A DNA stretch of 33,583 nt from Verrucomicrobiota bacterium (lineage in GTDB: Bacteria > Verrucomicrobiota > Kiritimatiellia > UBA8416 > JABMPJ01), in the NCBI GenBank assembly GCA_018648805.1, contig JABGQM010000047.1:1-33583 (forward strand). The letters run 5' to 3'. The position numbers and the translations under genes are program-made. The first letter of the stretch is position 1; each line of letters opens with the position of its first letter. This document shows positions 15,666 through 23,812 of this stretch, one piece after another. A model generated the notes under the pieces. It had not been told where the DNA came from. It made no database searches and saw only the letters and a list, made by a program, of their open reading frames with translations.

Positions 15666-16137
15666 CGACGACGTTGCCGCCTACCTCAAGGGTTACGGTG
15701 CCATCCTGCTCGAGGATGCCCTCCACTGTCGCGGGCCCTGCGGGCAGCTCCTCTTCCGCAACAACAGTGGTATCCTCTCGCCAATGACGTACGACCATGG
15801 CCAGCCTGTTGTCTTTAACGTATAGCACGCAGCCGTGCATTTGTGGTTCAGGCGGCCAGGTGGCTATTGCCTCCTCGATCATGATGACCGGGCCACTCAC
15901 CTGGACGTGATCAACAGGGCTGATCGTGGCAGTGATGCGGATGTGCTTTCCACCGACAACAGGGGGTTGCGGGCGCGCGTTGGGCGTCACCACTGCGCCC
16001 TGCTCGAAGCGATACTCGCTCTTCTCCTCAAGCGGTTCGGGCCGCGGCACGTAGGTTGCTGGCCTCTGGGGGCAGGCGTGGAACTCTTGAGTGAGGAGTT
16101 GACCAGGGGCGTTGAAGCTTTCATATTCAGGAGAAAC
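15583..16137 (-). pseudogene. inverted arylsulfatase C-terminal domain fragment
   Basis: The minus-strand frame is open from 16137 downwards and reads through TYVPRPEPLEEKSEYRFEQ, VVGGKHIRITATI, GCVLYVKDNRLAMVV and AEEELPAGPATVEGILEQDG, ending PFVHVGVGH at about 15585. This resembles the C-terminal beta-sandwich of large arylsulfatases (a nrSh-x-I-x-A-x-V, LYVKDGR, LPAG, VDG pattern recalled from the family). It has no catalytic domain, no proper start codon, and its 3' end is fused to the antisense of the broken esterase. It fills the gap between the esterase and the gene at 16140, explaining that gene-free stretch. The assignment is by pattern only. Confidence 0.5.
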
Positions 16138-16139
16138 TC

Positions 16140-16928
16140 ATGAACGAACTACTTCCATTGCACTGGTCCTTCGACCACACGTGCCACCATGCACCCACGT
16201 TGAGCTTCCGCGAGGAGCTGCTCGCCTGTCTTGAGTCTGTCCGCTCCGCTCCGCCGGGCGAGCAGGCAGGTGGCATCCGCACCCTTCGATATACGGCGCT
16301 TCCGAACTACTGGAGCGGCTATCGTGGGGACGGCGATGTGTTGGCTTTTGGGAAGGTGATGCTGCAGAGAACACTCTTGCCGGGTGGCCGATTCCGATAC
16401 CACGTCGCGTATTCGAACGAGGCGTCGGGAGAGGACTTGCAGCTCGACTACGAAACCGACGCGAATCCAACACGGGCCCTGCAAAGCCCATGGTCTGTGG
16501 AAACCGCCAACCGGGCCGGCGACCTGTACAAGGCTATGCGGACAGGTGGAGCTCTGGTCGAAAGCGGAACCGAGGTCCGCATCGAACTGTGCGTCAATGA
16601 TCGCCTGACGCTACCATCGGGTCATTTTCCGCCCGGGGAATCCGTCAGCTGCAACTGGTCGTTGTTCGATTGCATGGGAGAGATCGTTAAGAACGATATT
16701 GCCGGCATCAACCTGCTGGAGGATCTCGAGAAACTGAAGTTGAACTGCCGGATTGCAGCCATTGGGCGCACAACCATTGAGCTGGCCCAGCAACATCTCA
16801 AGCTGGATGGCTATGCGGTATATGGTCCGAAGGAAGTCCCTGGCTATTGGTGGTTGGATGAATCTGGGCAGGTCGCGGTCATGTCCAACGTATTCAACAC
16901 CTTTGTGCTGACGGAGGTGACAACATGA
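16140..16928 (+). CDS. protein of unknown function, coupled to a sulfatase
   Basis: This 262-aa cytosolic protein was not recognised. It has no signal peptide or membrane segment. It is Trp/Tyr-rich at its ends (LPNYWSGYRGDGD; VPGYWWLDESGQVAVMSN) and has a central region with DCMGEIVKNDIAGINLLEDLEKL. The beta-rich composition suggests a carbohydrate-related fold, but that is weak. AGGAG sits about 8 nt before the ATG. Its TGA overlaps the ATG of the sulfatase (ATGA at 16925), so the two are translationally coupled and probably work on the same substrate. The start lies exactly where the inverted sulfatase fragment ends. Confidence 0.7.
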   Translation: MNELLPLHWSFDHTCHHAPTLSFREELLACLESVRSAPPGEQAGGIRTLRYTALPNYWSGYRGDGDVLAFGKVMLQRTLLPGGRFRYHVAYSNEASGEDLQLDYETDANPTRALQSPWSVETANRAGDLYKAMRTGGALVESGTEVRIELCVNDRLTLPSGHFPPGESVSCNWSLFDCMGEIVKNDIAGINLLEDLEKLKLNCRIAAIGRTTIELAQQHLKLDGYAVYGPKEVPGYWWLDESGQVAVMSNVFNTFVLTEVTT

Positions 16929-18370
16929 GTAAGCCCAACATCATCTTCCTGAATACGGATCAGCAGACCTGGAACGCGATCAGCGCCTACGGCAACCCCT
17001 GCGTCGACACCCCGCACATCGACCGGATCATCGAGAACGGCGTCAGTTTCATGCGCAGCTACTGCACAGACCCGGTTTGTGCGCCGGCCCGGTCCAGTTG
17101 GGTTACGGGTCTGTATTCGTCTGAGACAGGCGTGCCGTTCAATGGCGGTTGCATGCACGAGGATATCCCGGACCTGGGCCAGATTCTCAACGCGAACGGC
17201 TACAACGCCTATCAGACAGGGAAATGGCACGTAGACGGGCGCAACGTTAGAACATCATTCAAATGTTTGTTCTTCGGGCAGCGGCCCATCCCTGCAGGCG
17301 GGGCTGAATTCTATGATCCTGTGACGACGCGATCCGTTTTGGACTTCCTGTCGACCTATGAGGAGGACGATCCCTTCTACCTGCAGATCGGTTTGGTCAA
17401 CCCCCATGACGTCTGTGAATATGAGCACAGCCACGAACGGAAACGCATACCCGATGGTGTCGCGTTGGGCCTGCTGGATGACAGGGATTTGCCGCCTCTT
17501 CCGGAAAACTTCGACTACGATGCGCGTGAGACCGTCACGCAGATCGTTATGCGTCGGGGCAAGGACCCGCTGATCCACAAGGCGATCATGAACGCAGCCG
17601 ACGAGTGGACGGAACGTCAATGGCGATACTTGCTTTGGCAGTTGTACCGTTTCGTAGAGAAGGTCGATGTTGAAATCGGGTTGATCCTCAACGCCCTCGC
17701 AGCGTCGCCGTTCGCGGACGACACGCTGCTACTCTTCTCGGTCGACCACGGAGAGGCCGCCGGATCGCACAAGATGATTCAGAAATTCACGCTCTACGAA
17801 GAGAGCATCCGGGTCCCCTTTGTCGTTTCCAGTTTGTCCGACCAGTTCGCCTTCGAAAAGAATACGCGCGACGAGGACCATTTCATTTCGGGAGTGGACC
17901 TGATGCCCACGGTGTTGGACTACGCAGGCATCGAGATCCCTTCGCATGGTACCGGCAAGAGCGTTCGTCCTCTGGTCGAAGGCCGGGACACGGACTGGCG
18001 GCAATCCGCTTTCGTCGAGAGTAACTGCTGGGGCAGAGCGCTGATCTCCGACCGCTACAAGCTCGTCACCGAGTATGTGCCTCGCGACGGTGAAGAGACG
18101 ATTCCCGGGCCCGATGCCGACCGACTCGGGCTCGAGCAGCTGTTTGATCTTCAGGAGGATCCCGCTGAGACCAGGAACCTTGCTGGCGACGCGCAGTATG
18201 CAGATGTTCTGACCACGCTCCGTGGCCAGTTGTTGGCGACCGAAGCGCGCCTGAACCGTCGCCCGATGTGCAAGGAGAGTGGCAAGCGCACCATGCAGGC
18301 AATGAGCCAACGCATTAACGCATATTGGCAGAGTCATCCAGAGTTAACGGCGGGTCAATATGGGAGATAG
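16925..18370 (+). CDS. Cys-type sulfatase (S1 family), cytosolic form
   Basis: This 481-aa alkaline-phosphatase-fold sulfatase hydrolyses sulfate esters. It begins with SKPNIIFLNTDQQTWNAISAYG, carrying metal-binding Asp. The activation motif C52-A-P-A-R56 follows within VCAPARSSWVTG; the Cys must be converted to formylglycine. Downstream it has TGKWHV (conserved Lys/His), LVNPHD and LLLFSVDHGEAAGSHKM with the metal-binding D-H. No signal peptide is seen, suggesting a cytosolic enzyme acting on imported sulfated sugar. It is coupled to the unknown gene upstream. The maturase must be elsewhere, because the SUMF1-fold protein in this window lacks the expected cysteines. Confidence 0.9.
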   Translation: MSKPNIIFLNTDQQTWNAISAYGNPCVDTPHIDRIIENGVSFMRSYCTDPVCAPARSSWVTGLYSSETGVPFNGGCMHEDIPDLGQILNANGYNAYQTGKWHVDGRNVRTSFKCLFFGQRPIPAGGAEFYDPVTTRSVLDFLSTYEEDDPFYLQIGLVNPHDVCEYEHSHERKRIPDGVALGLLDDRDLPPLPENFDYDARETVTQIVMRRGKDPLIHKAIMNAADEWTERQWRYLLWQLYRFVEKVDVEIGLILNALAASPFADDTLLLFSVDHGEAAGSHKMIQKFTLYEESIRVPFVVSSLSDQFAFEKNTRDEDHFISGVDLMPTVLDYAGIEIPSHGTGKSVRPLVEGRDTDWRQSAFVESNCWGRALISDRYKLVTEYVPRDGEETIPGPDADRLGLEQLFDLQEDPAETRNLAGDAQYADVLTTLRGQLLATEARLNRRPMCKESGKRTMQAMSQRINAYWQSHPELTAGQYGR

Positions 18371-18509
18371 GGGTCGGTCCTCTCCCCCCCTCTCCCCCCG
18401 TTCACCGAAACATGCAGCAACTACTCAACATAATCCCCCACTCCACATAACAGCGCAGAATGCTCCAATTCGCGTTGACTAACTACGGGGAGTCGATACC
18501 CTTATTATC

Positions 18510-19856
18510 ATGAATAGATATTCTGATATCATGAAATGGTGTGGCTTTCGTACGCTCCTTGTGGTCGGCCTTGCGATCGGCCTCCGTACGGTCCCTGCTC
18601 AGGCCAAGCAGGACGCTCTTGCTCGCGCCAAGTCTAATTATGCCGGGATATGCAAGACGATTGAGTCGGATCATGTGCTCGCCTCGGCTGCTGTTCTCAA
18701 GCTCCACGGTCGGGGCATTGATGCGGCTCTGCGAGAAAGACGTGGGGCCGGGGATCTGGATGCGGTACTTGCCCTGAATGCCGAGACGAAGCGGTTTCAG
18801 CAGACACGGGCATTGCCATCTATTGATTCTGTGAAGGGGTCCGACGTGATCGTGGGGCTTGTTCAGAAGGCGCAGGCGCGTCGGGCGGCAGCAGATGCAG
18901 ACAAGACGGCGCGACTATTGAAGATCAGTCGGAAGTATGATGCGCATTTGGGCAAGCTGAAGGTGACCCTTACCAAGAAGGGCGACATTGAGGGGGCGGT
19001 TAAGGTAAAGAAAGAGCAGGTACGGCTCGCGTTCATTGTGGCGGATTTTGAGGCCATGACAGCTGCGGGCGAGTCGGCGGCGAAGAAGACAAGCGTGGCC
19101 ACGGTCGCAACGTCTGACCCCACACCGTCTGAGTCCACCGGGGGTACGGTGCGTACGGTGCGTTGTTACAGCTGCCGGGGGACGGGCAAACAGCAGAAGG
19201 ATTGCACGACATGCTCCGGGCAGGGGATCTGTTTGCGATGCAATGGGGTCGGCTCGTCAATGCTAGGGCTGTCGGGCCAACCCAAAGGGTGTTTGACATG
19301 CAAAAGCTCGGGGAAGTGCAAGACGTGCAGCGGCAACAGCAAGGTGCCCACAAGGGAGGCTTGTACGCCGTGCGAGGGCCAAGGTGTCAGGAAGATGGCT
19401 GCCTTCGCACAACCTACGCACGTTGCGCAGCCCGTTCGGCAAGGCATGCCCCCCCGCCTCGCCGGGTCCCAACGACAGGGAATGGGCCTTACCGTTATTG
19501 CCGGCCCCGAAGCCAAAGACCTACACAAGCTGTACATGACCGCAAGACCGACCGAAATCAATCTTGTCCAATTCTTGTACTACTCCTCGCTCCCGAAAGA
19601 AGAGAAACTCGGGCGAATCTATCGCGCGCAGGTCGAGCTCACGCATGTTAGCGATAACGGATGGATTACCGTGAAGGGGGCTTTCAACGGACGATCCTCC
19701 CAAGTCATGTTCAAGCCGTACAACGAGATCGTCTACAAGAACGCCAAGCGACTCGCGCCAACGAGAGGCGACGGCGGACCGGTTGACATTGTTCTCGGCC
19801 TGAGAACGACCAGTGACCGGATCCTATTCCATATAGAGCGGCAGGGACGTCCCTAG
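18510..19856 (+). CDS. exported protein with DnaJ-type CxxCxGxG zinc-finger region
   Basis: This 448-aa protein has a signal peptide (CGFRTLLVVGLAIGLRTVPAQA). An N-terminal helical region holds LLKISRKYDAHLGKLKVTL and KKGDIEGAVKVKKEQ, a segment typical of PVC exported proteins. A cysteine-rich stretch at about 219-291 follows with six CxxC motifs (CYSCRGTG, CTTCSGQG, CLRCNGVG, CLTCKSSG, CKTCSGNS, CTPCEGQG), like the zinc-binding domain of DnaJ but without a J domain. The C-terminal about 150 residues are not recognised. Zinc binding or thiol chemistry outside the cytoplasm is inferred. An ATG at 18531 (MKWCGFR) gives an equally good signal peptide; neither start has a clear ribosome site. It appears to be a single gene. 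Confidence 0.8.
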   Translation: MNRYSDIMKWCGFRTLLVVGLAIGLRTVPAQAKQDALARAKSNYAGICKTIESDHVLASAAVLKLHGRGIDAALRERRGAGDLDAVLALNAETKRFQQTRALPSIDSVKGSDVIVGLVQKAQARRAAADADKTARLLKISRKYDAHLGKLKVTLTKKGDIEGAVKVKKEQVRLAFIVADFEAMTAAGESAAKKTSVATVATSDPTPSESTGGTVRTVRCYSCRGTGKQQKDCTTCSGQGICLRCNGVGSSMLGLSGQPKGCLTCKSSGKCKTCSGNSKVPTREACTPCEGQGVRKMAAFAQPTHVAQPVRQGMPPRLAGSQRQGMGLTVIAGPEAKDLHKLYMTARPTEINLVQFLYYSSLPKEEKLGRIYRAQVELTHVSDNGWITVKGAFNGRSSQVMFKPYNEIVYKNAKRLAPTRGDGGPVDIVLGLRTTSDRILFHIERQGRP

Positions 19857-19924
19857 AACCGGGGATGGTGAAATGGATTCGCGACGGCGGAGTAGGAAGC
19901 GCACACTTGGTCTGCCCGCCGTAG

Positions 19925-20572
19925 CCGAGAGGGCGAAGGCTGGGTCGCACGCTGGTCGCGGACCTGTCGACATGGCTTCCGTTTGCACCCGATGCCATCC
20001 GGCTGATCGAGGCACGGCTGGCCCTCCATCGCCTCGCGCCGCGCGAGAGTGGCGGTATGCTCAGTGACATGGTCGCGTCGCTCGCGGCCTGCACAGAAAG
20101 GCTGGCCGATGTGAAGGCAGACGCACTCGACGCGGCTACGCTCAAGCGGTTTGTGAACGAGCTGAAGAAGCACCTGGAAGCGTGGCACAAGGAGGCCTAC
20201 GGATACGACCCCGAGCTGACGTGGTGGATCGAGACACCGTATGAGCAGGCCAAGGAGGCGCTCGAGGCATACATCAAGAGCCTACACAGGGAACCCGGCG
20301 ATCAGCCTTACGTTGCCAAGGAAATTGCGGACGAGGCCATCGCCTTTCTCGAGGAGCACGAGCTGGTTACGCTTCCCGAGCACGCCAAGAAGATTTGGCG
20401 CCAGGTGATGATATCCCCGGAGCTGCAGAAGGGCAGCAACTGCGTTCCGTTCCTCAAGGCAACGGTTCACCACGAGCTCATCCCCGGCCATCACCTGATG
20501 ATGTATATGAACGACCGCTTCAATACACACCGCAAAGGCTACGGTACGCCGTTCCTGGGCGATGAAAAGTGA
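19925..20572 (+). pseudogene. truncated DUF885 family peptidase remnant
   Basis: The frame is open from just after TAG at 19922; the first Met is at 20057, but TWLPFAPDAIRLIEARL upstream of it is clearly in-family. The fragment includes WWIETPYEQAKEALEAYIKSL, and the metallopeptidase-like motif HHELIPGHHLMMYMNDRF. It then ends abruptly in YGTPFLGDEK and a stop, where full proteins continue with a GEGWALYWE-type segment and a long helical domain. The whole N-terminal half is also missing, and the usual spacer between MISPELQ and the HELIPGHH region looks shortened. Full proteins are about 550-600 aa. Function is presumably lost. The N-terminal limit is uncertain. Confidence 0.6.
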
Positions 20573-20574
20573 AG

Positions 20575-20899
20575 GGGAGTCATCGTGCTCCCATTCCAGG
20601 CCCCACTCCATCACCCCCTTCATCTCATGGCGTACCTGGTTTTTCATCTGCTCTATGACCAGTGCAGGCCCACGTCGACCCTGATCAAAATCCTCGGCGT
20701 CCCAGACTTCCAGCCGCTCTATGTTTTCGGCTATATTGACGGCGTAGGCCGCAGCCAACTGGTTGGGTCCAGGCACCACAAGAAAGGCGTCCCCCAGTGA
20801 CCGCTCCACGGTCAGCCCTGCGCTGATTTCATCCTGTGCATCCATCCTGTCAATCCTGTCCACTCGTCCCGTGACGATCCCGCTCTGTTTCTTGCACAC
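20575..20899 (-). other. unidentified minus-strand open frame, possibly a gene remnant
   Basis: From a GTG at 20897-20899 the minus frame reads through a repeat-derived GRVDRIDRMDAQDE and then a protein-like stretch (VERSLGDAFLVVPGPNQ, NIAENIERLEVWDAEDFDQ, QMKNQVRHEMKGVMEWGLEW) before running antisense into the DUF885 remnant. I do not recognise a family. Composition is protein-like rather than random, so it may be the tail of a lost gene inserted between two other remnants. No ribosome site is seen. Confidence 0.25.
20831..20859. repeat. ATCCTGT short tandem repeat (three copies)
   Basis: ATCCTGT occurs at 20831-20837, 20844-20850 and 20853-20859. This is the same kind of short intergenic repeat (CATCCTGTCAATCCTGTCC style) seen scattered in many PVC and other environmental genomes. 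It sits between two gene remnants. Confidence 0.55.
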
Positions 20900-20920
20900 A
20901 CACAGAGTCGGGTCAGTCAG

Positions 20921-21352
20921 CTTGTTTGGTCAATACGGGATAAGGCTGGACTTCACTAGGGGATATTCCCGTAGAGCCGCCCCCCCCGGGGGGCACAGGG
21001 ACTGGGACGACAAGCCTATGCCGCCGGAAGGCTTCCTTCCTACTCAATGGGATTGCGATGACTGGATCGTCTCTGCAAAACGCGCCGGCATGCAGTACGC
21101 CGTGCTGGTATGCAAACATCACGATGGTTTCGCGAACTGGCCCTCGGACTTCTTCACTTACACCGTGGCCCAGACGCCATGGAAAGGCGCAAGGGTGATA
21201 TCGTTCAAGAGTTCACCGACGCCTGCCGCAGCCACGGGATGAAGGCGGGTCTGTACTACGCTCCCGCCTGTTACGCGGCACAACTCGACGGGCCTTGTTC
21301 ATCAGCATTGATTGCAAACGCATGCGAACGTAAATTCAGACTGGGCATTTAG
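20921..21352 (+). pseudogene. alpha-L-fucosidase (GH29) remnant with stop codon and frameshift
   Basis: Pieces of a GH29 N-terminal domain can be followed in three frames. At 20921-20976 a frame reads LVWSIRDKAGLH-stop-GIFP, where TAG at 20957-20959 replaces the Trp of the family's HWG motif. At about 21018-21190 a second frame reads FLPTQWDCDDWIVSAKRAG, VLVCKHHDGFANWPSDF and VAQTPWKG. At about 21190 a one-base deletion shifts to KGDIVQEFTDACRSHGMKAG and LYYAPA. The catalytic nucleophile region and the rest of the about 450-aa protein are absent. It is a decayed fragment lying just upstream of the GH3 gene, filling the 20.6-21.4 kb gap. Confidence 0.75.
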
Positions 21353-21376
21353 ACCGGTGTCGCTCTACGCTAAGGG

Positions 21377-23572
21377 ATGGTAAACACGATGAATGACCAA
21401 CTGAAATACCAGGATGCCTCGTTATCACCGGCCGAGCGGACCGAGGACCTGTTGCCGCGAATGACGCTTGAGGAGCTCGTCGGTCAGATGGTGCAGCTAC
21501 CGCTGCAGCATGGCGATACAGACAGATGGGTATTGGAACGGCATATCGGGTCTTTTCTTCATACGCCATTGGTTGACGTGGTTCGGTTGCAGAAGCTTGC
21601 CGAGACGACACGGCTGGGTATCCCTATTCTGTTTGGTGAGGACGCCATTCACGGGCACTGCTTCCAACCCGGCGCGACGATCTTTCCCACCCAGTTGGCT
21701 CTGTCCTGTTCTTGGAATCCCGACCAGTTTGAGGCCATGGCCCGTGTCACCGCCGTGGAAATGGCGGCCACCGGGATGTACTGGACCTTCTCTCCCGTGC
21801 TCTGCATGGGGCGGGACTGGCGCTGGGGGCGCATCGACGAGACCTGCGGCGAGGACTCGATGCTGGTGGGCGATCTCGCCAGCGCCATGGTGGCCGGGTA
21901 CCAGGGCGAATCGCTCTCTGCCCCCACAAGCGTACTGGCCTGTGCCAAGCACTATGCCGGCTACGCCACCAGTGCGGGCGGGCGCGATGCCTACGAAAGC
22001 CCCGTCAGTCGGCGCGGGCTGAAGGCGGAGTTTCTTCCTCCATTTCGACAGGTGGCCCAGGCCGGCTGTGCGACGTTCATGGCCGGCTACCAGGCCAACG
22101 ATGGCGTGCCCTGTTCTGCAGACCGCTGGCTGTTACGCGAGGTGCTCTGTGATGAATGGGGGTTTGAAGGGTTCGTCGTGACAGACTGGAACAATGTGGG
22201 TGCACTGGTCACGGGCCAGTCCGTCTGCGCCACCGCCCGCGAGGCCGCACGAGTTGCGATCGAGGCCGGCAACCACATGATCATGAGCACGCCGGATTTT
22301 TATGACCATGCACTGGCTCTCGTGCGGGCGGGTGAGGTTGACGCGTCCCTGATCCGTGACGCGTGTCGCCGGATTCTTACGATGAAGTTCGCGCTGGGGA
22401 TCTTTGACGAGAAGCGGCACCCGGCGACGGACCGCATCGAGCTGGATGTCGGCTGTGATGCGCATGTCGCGAAGGCGCTGGATGCAGCACGCGATTCGCT
22501 CGTACTGCTTGAGAACCGGGATGAGCTGTTGCCCCTGGGTGACGGCGGCACCCGGGTCGCACTTGTGGGGCCGAACGCGGATGATGTCCGTGGGCAGCTT
22601 GGAGACTGGTCCTTTGGTTCGCAGCAGGCGAATCTGGAGACCAGTGGACACAAGGAAGAGGCCTGTATCACGCCGCGCAAGGCGCTCGATGCGCGCGCGG
22701 GCATTACGCTGTGCTACGCACGTGGGTGTGATGCTGTCGATCCACAGGACAAGGACATTGAGGCGGCGGTGAACGCGGCACAATCATCTGACGTCGTCGT
22801 CGCCTGTGTCGGCGATCACCTCTCGATTCATGGCGAAGGCAATGACCGTTCGGATCTGGCGTTGACGGGTGCGCAGCAGGAGCTCCTTGAAGGCGTGAAG
22901 GCAACAGGCAAGCCGCTGGTGGTTGTGCTGCTCGGCAGCAAGCCGTTGGTGGTGCCCTGGATCCAGGAGCATGCCGATGCCGTACTCTGTGCTTTTAACC
23001 CGGGAATGCAAGGCGGCACGGCCGTGGTCGAAGCGCTGTGGGGTGAGGTAAACCCGCACGGCAAGCTCAGCATCTCCTTTGCTCGCGCCGTGGGGCAGAT
23101 GCCGATCAACTACCAGCAGATGCCGGGCTGGCACACGTGGGGGAACGAGACAGGAGGGTACTGTGACCTCACGCCTGAGCCACTGTGGCCGTTTGGCTAT
23201 GGCCTGAGCTACACTCGGTATCACTATGAGAATTTGGTTTGTGAGCAGGCGGTGCTGTCCCGTGACGCGGTGTTAAAGGTGTCGGTCGAGGTCACGAATC
23301 AGGGCTCGCGCGATGGTGTTGAGATTGTGCAGCTCTACGTAAACGACCTCGTCAGCACGGTGACGACACCGCTCAAGTCCCTCAAGGCCTACCGACGTGT
23401 CCCTCTTGCAGCGGGTGAGTCTGCGCGCGTTGAGCTGAACGTTCCTGCCTCTTCCCTGGCGCTTGTGTTGCCCGATCTCTCGGAGGTCGTGGAGCCCGGC
23501 ATGTTCGAGATCATGGTCGGGCCCTCATCACGGGACGAGGAGCTGTTACGCTCGACAATCGAAGTGGCGTGA
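21377..23572 (+). CDS. GH3 beta-glucosidase-type glycoside hydrolase
   Basis: This 731-aa retaining glycosidase acts on beta-linked gluco- or xylo-configured glycans. The N-terminal barrel has PILFGEDAIHGHCF, CAKHYAGY, and the nucleophile motif GFVVTDWNNV with D270. The C-terminal alpha/beta sandwich has HGEGNDRSDLAL with likely acid/base E487. A fibronectin-III-like domain (about 640-725) closes the protein, so the domain set is complete. There is no signal peptide; cytosolic action on oligosaccharides is likely. An ATG at 21389 (MNDQLKYQ) is an alternative start and has AAGGGA about 12 nt upstream. The gene is flanked by remnants on both sides yet appears intact. Confidence 0.93.
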   Translation: MVNTMNDQLKYQDASLSPAERTEDLLPRMTLEELVGQMVQLPLQHGDTDRWVLERHIGSFLHTPLVDVVRLQKLAETTRLGIPILFGEDAIHGHCFQPGATIFPTQLALSCSWNPDQFEAMARVTAVEMAATGMYWTFSPVLCMGRDWRWGRIDETCGEDSMLVGDLASAMVAGYQGESLSAPTSVLACAKHYAGYATSAGGRDAYESPVSRRGLKAEFLPPFRQVAQAGCATFMAGYQANDGVPCSADRWLLREVLCDEWGFEGFVVTDWNNVGALVTGQSVCATAREAARVAIEAGNHMIMSTPDFYDHALALVRAGEVDASLIRDACRRILTMKFALGIFDEKRHPATDRIELDVGCDAHVAKALDAARDSLVLLENRDELLPLGDGGTRVALVGPNADDVRGQLGDWSFGSQQANLETSGHKEEACITPRKALDARAGITLCYARGCDAVDPQDKDIEAAVNAAQSSDVVVACVGDHLSIHGEGNDRSDLALTGAQQELLEGVKATGKPLVVVLLGSKPLVVPWIQEHADAVLCAFNPGMQGGTAVVEALWGEVNPHGKLSISFARAVGQMPINYQQMPGWHTWGNETGGYCDLTPEPLWPFGYGLSYTRYHYENLVCEQAVLSRDAVLKVSVEVTNQGSRDGVEIVQLYVNDLVSTVTTPLKSLKAYRRVPLAAGESARVELNVPASSLALVLPDLSEVVEPGMFEIMVGPSSRDEELLRSTIEVA

Positions 23573-23712
23573 AAGAGCCCGGTGTGCACACTCTCAACCT
23601 CTGGAAGCGGGAAGACGGCACGATGTTCGACAAGATCTTGATTACCTCTGATCTCGAGATGCAGGATATCACAGAGAAGTGGATGAAGACCAAGGAAGGT
23701 CCGCGTAGGTGA
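23569..23712 (+). pseudogene. orphan C-terminal tail of an exported carbohydrate-related protein
   Basis: A 47-codon frame, overlapping the end of GH3 in another register, reads EPGVHTLNLWKREDGTMFDK, then ILITSD and a short tail to TGA at 23710. The pattern (GxHTLNLWxREDGxxxDKIxLT) is the closing beta-strand signature of carbohydrate-binding-like domains common in PVC exported proteins. No upstream part is present, so it looks like a leftover from a deleted gene joined to GH3. It could be translated from GTG at 23569, but no function is expected. Confidence 0.5.
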
Positions 23713-23812
23713 TCAGCGTGACTTGGAAAAAAGACCCGATGGAATCAAAGCAACCCCGATCGCCCAAGGACCATCAGTTCACCCAGTCGTTTGCGGCGGA
23801 AAAAGGAGTCCT

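Noticed and set aside
18381..18400. Repeated CTCTCCCCCC as a regulatory site
   Set aside because: It is a simple low-complexity pair without any other signal.
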